Positions 58,571 to 64,000 of a stretch of 64,000 nucleotides of DNA are shown one piece after another; the first letter of the stretch is position 1, and each line of letters starts with the position of its first letter. Below the pieces are notes generated by a model, which saw only the letters and a list, made by a program, of their open reading frames with translations, made no database searches and was not told where the DNA came from. The translations under genes and the position numbers were made by a program. This DNA is from Orobanche coerulescens (taxonomy: Eukaryota; Streptophyta; Magnoliopsida; Lamiales; Orobanchaceae), in the NCBI GenBank assembly GCA_033398695.1, contig CM065805.1:74554762-74618761 (forward strand). The letters are read 5' to 3'.

Positions 58571-59741
58571 TGATACGAATTACGTATATAAGTGTACGTA
58601 AAACGTATAAAAATACAACGGAAGATTATCACGGTTTTTACAAGTATCAAAGTAACAACGAGAATAAAAGGTGGTGGCCGAATTTATGTGGTTTCGGCCG
58701 TGAGGTAGGATAGTGTATGGATTTAAATGTGTTTTATCGAATTAGACCTATAACTCGATAAAGATAATCTCTCCTCAAGACCTATTGAGAATTGATCAAG
58801 TTAAAATTCGAGACGCATCGAAATAATAACCAAAGTTTTGTTGAACTCGTTCAACGTATATTTCAAGAGAAATACAATGTTATAACTTTCAAGATGTTTA
58901 CAAAAGGTTGAGGGTGAGGCTATTATATAGCCATAATAACTCCTAACAAAGCCAAAGAAGATCACACAAAATCTAGCTAAAATACAAGCCCTTATTAAAC
59001 TATCTACAAAGACTTTGACAAGGAAAAGCAAATCACAACATTTTGGCTCCTTCCTTGTGCAAATCGGCCGTGGGGTTTTGGAGAGGGAGTGGACAAGATC
59101 CTCCTCATGTGATATATTTTGTAAGGCTTGACAATGACTTGATCATGAAAGTGACACCTTGGCCTCTTCTTTCCACATGGTTCGGCCGAAATACTTTCAA
59201 AGGAGTGGAGTGAATCAAATCTCTTTCCTTGATCTTGATGTGGTGGGCTTGAAAATGAAAGCAAGTATTAAAGTAGTGGGGACAAAGATCATTTATGGAT
59301 CCTTCATCAAATCTTCACAAATCTTTGTCAATTTTCGGCCATAAAAATCACTGCATATTTGAACGGTTCGTGTGGCTTGATAGAAGCATAATTGGACCTT
59401 GGACCGTTTCACATGATTTATAGATTTTTCTTTTATCTTTCCATGGCCGCTTGAATCACCTAAATCGGACTTCGTATGAGAAAGTTATGATTAAAATACC
59501 AAAACTGCTATGAAGTAGTCATACGCGCGGGAATTGGTAATTTTGTCCGCTTTTCGCCTTTTTCTCTCGGGCTAGTAGCAAATGTAAAATATGTTCAAGG
59601 TTGCTTCAAGTCTCGTATTAGTCGTCTCGTCCAAAGAAGTAAGTGCATGTCGTGTAGGTGCATGTGTGTGCATGGCCGTATGCATGGTTGCATGGTCGTC
59701 TACGTCGTCTTTCTTCGGTTGGCCATGTTGATCTCGTATCA
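58571..59741 (-). repeat. H 5' LTR (1171 bp)
   Basis: Starts TGATACGAATTACG, ends ATCTCGTATCA, followed by the second AGTAC target copy. Confidence 0.95.
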
Positions 59742-62700
59742 AGTACGTGGTTTTAAATGTCAAGGCTTTGGTCACTATCAAAATGCATGTCCAAATAAAT
59801 GGGTGGTCACGTTAAGAGAAGCTCTTGCGGTCCGAGACGAACTTTTAGTCGAGGACAAGAAGGAAGGACTTGGTGACGTGTTTAACATGGAGGCCGAGTA
59901 AGAGAACGAATGCGAGACTTATGACGCTCCAGAATATGATACTGCTTTAGTGCTTCGAGCACTACATACCAAAACCATTCCAAGTGATACGGAGCAAAGA
60001 GACCAAATCTTTCATTCCAAATGCAAAGTCGGAGAAAAGTGGTGTAGCTTGATAATAGATGGAGGGAGTTGCATGAATCTAGCTTCAAACGAAATGGTTA
60101 CCAAACTCGGTCTAACTACTACGGCTCATCCGAGACCGTATGCTTTACATTGGCTCGATGATGGAAGTAAAGTGAAGGTGTCGAGACAAGTACGAGTCAA
60201 CTTAACTATGGGACCATACGGAGACGATGTGTTATCTGACGTACTTCCGATGGACGCATGCCACGTACTTTTGGGACGACCATGGATGTTCGACCGAGAT
60301 GTTTTACATCGAGGTCGGAGTAATGAATATGAATTACGAGACAAAGGAAAGAAGATTGTACTCAAACCGATGTCCCCGCAAGCTATCCGTTCGATGAGTT
60401 CTAGTCGATTGGAGAAACTAAAACTTACCATGCTTGCTAAATGGAACATGCCATTAATGACGGGGAGCGAGTATATTTGGTGATGTTTAAAGAGACACGG
60501 GACGAGAACAAGGGAGTACAAAACGTAGGAGAACTAGATGTGTTGTTACACGAATTTGAGGATGTTTTTCCCGAAGAATTACCGTCGGGTTTACCACCTA
60601 TTTGTGGTATCGAACACCAAATCGATCTTATACTGGGAGCACCACTTCCTCATAAAGCCGCTTATAGATGTAAACCCGAGGAGACAAAGGAATTGCAACG
60701 ACAAGTCGAAGAACTTTTAGACCGCGGATATTTCCGGGAGAGTTTGAGTCCGTGTGCGGTTTCGGTCTTACTTGTCCCTAAGAAAGATGGTTCTTGGCAG
60801 ATGTGTGTGGATAGTCGGGCCGTGAACAATATCACCGTCAAGTATCGGTTCCCTATCCCGAGACTTGATGATATGTTAGACGAACTACATGGTTCGGTAA
60901 TCTTTTCAGAGGTTGATTTACGAAGCGGATATCATCAAATTCGAATGCGAGAAGGTGACGAGTGGAAGACGGATTTTAAAACGAAAGTTGGATTATATGA
61001 ATGGACCGTTATGCCGTTCGGTCTTACAAATGTGCCTAGTACCTTCATGAGGTTGATGAACGAAGTGCTTAAACCATTTCTGGGGAAGTTCGTGGTTGTA
61101 TTTCGGGCACTTGAGACAAATCTTCGAAACTTTGAGGGACCGAAAATTATATGGAATAAAAGAGAAGTGTTCATTCCTAGTCGAAAGTGTAGTCTTTCTT
61201 GGCTATGTCGTTTCGAAGGATGGAGTGGCGGTTGATCAAACAAAAATCGAAGCAATTAAGTCTTGGCCGACCCCTACGACCGTGACGAAGGTGAGGTCAT
61301 TTCACGGACTTGCTTCTTTTTATCGGCGGTTTATTCGAGACTTTAGCACCATTTCAAATCCGATAATGGAGTGTTTAAAAACGGGACCATTCGTATGGAA
61401 CGGGGCTGCCCAAGGAGCATTTGACAAGTTAAAAGCCAAATTATGCGAAGCACCGATCCTAACACTACCCAATTTTACTCAACCATTTGAAGTTAAATGT
61501 GATGATAGTGGAGTTGGAATTGGAGCGGTTCTTATTCAAGGTAAACGACCTATCGCGTACTTTTCGGAGAAGTTGAACGGAGCTCGGTTGAATTATTGCA
61601 CTTACGATAAAGAATTCTATGCTATCGTACAGACCCTTGATCATTGGAGTCATTACCTACGGACGAAACATTTTATTATTCTACACTCGGACCACGAGTC
61701 ATTGAAGTACATTAACAGAAAACATAAACTGAGTCCGAGGCATGCCAAGTGGGTGGAATTTCTACAATCATTTCACTTTTCATCCAAGTACAAAGACGGT
61801 AAAAGCAATGTTGTTGCGGATGCGTTATCTAGGAGGTATGCTTTACTTTCTACTCTGGAGGTTCGGTTACTTGGTTTCGAAATAATGAAGGAGTGTTATG
61901 AAAATGATGCAGATTTTGGAGAAATTTTTACTCGTTGCAAATCTGGTCCGTTCGGGGAGTTCATGTTACAAGATAATTTCCTATTTAAAGGGAATAGGCT
62001 ATGTGTTCCAAAACAGGCGGTTCGGGAATTATTGGTTCGGGAGGCTCACGGAGGAGGCTTAGCGGGTCATTTTGGCACGGCTAAAACATTGGAAGTACTA
62101 AAAGAACATTTCTTTTGGCCAAAAATGCTAAAAGACGTTTACAATGTTTTAAGTAAATGCATAACATGTCACATCTCAAAGAGTTCGTTCAAACCGGGAT
62201 CGTATATACCTCTACCGGTTCCAAAAAGACCGTGGGAAGATGTATCAATGGATTTTATCATCGCTTTACCCCGTACTCAACGAGGTAAAGATGCTATTAT
62301 GGTGGTTGTTGATCGGTTCTCAAAAATGGCTCATTTCGTGGCTTGCCACAAAACCGACGACGCAAGCAACGTGGCCGATTTATACTTCCGAGAAGTGGTT
62401 CGGTTACATGGAGTTCCGAAGACTATTGTTTCGGATCGGGATTCGAAATTCCTTAGCTATTTTTGGAATACATTATGGAGGAAGGTAGGTACAAAGCTCT
62501 TATTTAGCACTTCACACCATCCTCAAACCGATGGTCAAACCAAAGTCACAAATCGAACGTTAGGAACGTTGTTGCGAGGACTTATGAATAAAACGCAAAA
62601 GGATTGGGACATGAAACTTGCTCATGCGGAATTTGCCTATAACCGATCCCCTACACATGCTACGGCACATTCTCCTTTTGAAGTCGTTTACGGGTTAAAT

Positions 62701-62987
62701 CCTTATATACCCTTAGACTTGATTCCGTTGCCGAAGGACGAGTTGGTACACAAAGATGCGGAATCTAAACTTAAATCGATGATCAAGTTGCACTGAGAAA
62801 TACATGATCGAATCAAAGAGGTGAATGACGCATACAAACGGAAATCCAACAATCATAGAAAACCGAGACTATTTGAAGTAGGCGACTTGGTTTGGGTACA
62901 CTTAAGAAACGAGAGATTTCCTAGCAAATGCAAGAACAAACTTATGCCGAGGGCCGAGGGACCTTACAAAATTGTGTATAAGGTGAA
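59742..62987 (+). pseudogene. G Gag C-terminus and pol, catalytic sites lost
   Basis: It resumes with the zinc knuckle region (FKCQGFGHYQNACPNKW; the first Cys of the CCHC is read as Gly across the H junction), acidic linker, TAA at about 59899, protease (IIDGGSCMNLAS), a frameshift near 60437, then RT. Near 61097 a deletion removes the whole YLDD block: VVV is followed out of frame by the [13 protein letters not shown] segment. RNase H follows ([12 protein letters not shown], with one active-site-region change from ECDASG). Integrase has SMDFIIAL and SDRDSKF, but the third catalytic residue is changed: TDGQTKV for [10 protein letters not shown] near 62796 precedes the last part, which is cut at 62987. 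The protein could not be active in RT or integration. Confidence 0.92.
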
Positions 62988-64000
62988 TGTTGTGGGAAAA
63001 TCCCTCACAATATGCCGCAAGTGCACGGTGTCAACAAGTAATAAAGTGATAAGTAAAGTATCGTTCCCACAAGGACTGATTTCACTAAGTACCAAAATAT
63101 AGTCAACTCACAATTTTATTTGAAGAACAATTAAACAGAGTTTATATTTAAACTAATTGCAGAAAGTAAATAATAGTACTAATAATAATAATAATACTAA
63201 TAAGGGGTAGGATATTGATTTTCACCTCAAACAATCGGGAATGATATTTATTCGATTCAATTCACTGTTATTCAACTGATTGTAAGCCAGGAATTCCTAA
63301 ATTATTCTAAAGCCTTTCCCAAGGTCGATAGAAAATACTACGAATTACTAACTCGATATATCCCTATTCGAATCAGATAATTAATAGCTAAAACAGTTCA
63401 AGAATTCCCACAATAACAGGCTTCACAATTCGCATGAGTATATCCCTATCTCACGAAAATTATGATTCGTCTAACAAGAACTATGCCTAAATTTCATCTC
63501 CTGAATCCATAAAGACATTCAAAACAAATTAATTGTTGGCCAGACAATTAAAAAGCATTAAGAACAGTAAGAAGAATCCAATTCAATAGAATAACGAGTA
63601 AATCGAAATAATAATAAACAATCAAACCGTCATGAAATTGGCTACCATCAAAATCCTACTCGAATAAATCTAAAAACTAAGATGCAGAAAAACCGTAGGG
63701 ATCCGTGGTCTTGTCGTCCCCAGAAATCTCCTCCGTGTATTCTTTTATTTCTTCCGCCGAAATCCCCCTGCTTCGGTTCTCTCGCTCCTCCTCCCTTATC
63801 TCCTCTCCTTTTTCCCTTTTTATATCATTCTTTTTATGCCACCCAGTGGTTTTTTCTTTCCAGCCCACCAAAGCAAAAGTCATGATTTGCAACCCAAAGT
63901 TGTACATCCGCGGCCCACAGCATAATTAATTTTCACCAACACACCACGAATATTTGTTAGAAGCAGTGGGTCTTTTTTTTTGCGCTTTCTGTACCGCGGA
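62988..64000. other. Unidentified repeat interrupting G
   Basis: It begins TGTTGTGGGAAAATCCCTC directly after GTGAA in G's integrase, so an LTR-like TG start with a candidate 5-base target site. The sequence is AT-rich with an AAT-triplet stretch (63173-63205) and a pyrimidine-rich tract (63720-63835). It resembles a class of repetitive plant sequence with a GCAAGTGCACGGTGTC motif, but I cannot name it. ORFs on both strands in the pyrimidine tract (63677-63929) mirror each other and are low in complexity. No gene is supported. Confidence 0.4.

Larger units (their letters stand above)
55832..59741 (-). mobile_element. H: non-autonomous LTR element nested in G
   Basis: The element is 3910 bases: LTRs of 1171 bases each (55832-57002 and 58571-59741), polypurine tract 57003-57020, primer site 58553-58566, target duplication AGTAC (55827-55831 and 59742-59746). 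Inside are a shortened gag and an unrelated ORF; protease, RT, RNase H and integrase are absent. Termini, primer site and gag place it with the autonomous elements here, which could have mobilised it. The LTRs differ at few positions. Confidence 0.95.
47877..62987 (+). mobile_element. G: Ty3 element split by F and H
   Basis: G reads across three blocks: 47877-49270, 55443-55831 and 59742-62987. Removing F and H, with one copy of each target duplication, restores continuous gag (SHRLTLYRKIAEF across F; SLTKV then a CFKCQ-type knuckle across H, itself altered to FKCQ). It has a 5' LTR and primer site; its 3' end is cut at 62987, inside integrase, by another repeat. It is inserted in the Tat integrase at 47877. 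Confidence 0.92.

Noticed and set aside
63677..63929. Mirror ORFs on both strands
   Set aside because: Both come from one pyrimidine-rich tract; low complexity.

Overview
This window looks like repeat-dense nuclear DNA from a flowering plant. It carries Ty3/gypsy and Ty1/copia LTR retrotransposons with initiator-Met-type primer-binding sites, a Tat-lineage element with an antisense intron-containing ORF, and a long AT-rich tandem satellite. I found no intact host gene, tRNA, rRNA or CRISPR array. The species cannot be named from the sequence.

Layout. (1) 1-3024: 5' end of a minus-strand Tekay/Del-like Ty3 element; its 2.4 kb LTR holds 18 regularly spaced short palindromes. It sits against a broken ORF of unknown family (3025-3658). 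(2) 3811-11752 and 14787-14930: a satellite of about 43 units with nested higher-order duplications. A short non-autonomous LTR element (N1, 11753-14786, TSD ACAAG) and a relative (S, 14931-16572) are inserted in it. (3) 16573-32312: four related Ty3 elements. A is complete; B shares an LTR with A; C lies head-to-head with B as a long inverted repeat; D is an integrase-containing 3' part. (4) 32313-35264: LTR relics (E-type, Tekay-type, copia). (5) 35270-41415: complete element E. (6) 41880-47876: 3' half of a Tat-lineage element on the minus strand, with an antisense multi-exon ORF between pol and the 3' LTR. (7) 47877-62987: element G on the plus strand, split by complete element F (49271-55442, TSD GTTAA) and non-autonomous H (55832-59741, TSD AGTAC), and cut at its 3' end by an unidentified repeat (62988-64000).

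How the parts relate. A to G share one gag-pol layout in a single frame: gag, CCHC knuckle, DGGS protease, RT with YLDD, RNase H, integrase. The pol frame ends inside the 3' LTR, which recalls CRM-type chromoviruses; lineage assignment is by inspection only. No copy is intact. Recurrent CGA to TGA nonsense changes suggest decay of methylated CpG sites. N1, S and H share the terminal bases and primer sites of the autonomous elements but carry different ORFs in place of pol, so they could have depended on enzymes supplied in trans.

The best candidates for something undescribed are the palindrome array in the first LTR, the conserved ORF of the N1/S family, the unknown roughly 170-residue segment in H, the B/C inverted repeat, and the antisense ORF of the Tat element. 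Identities and copy counts given here are estimates by eye.
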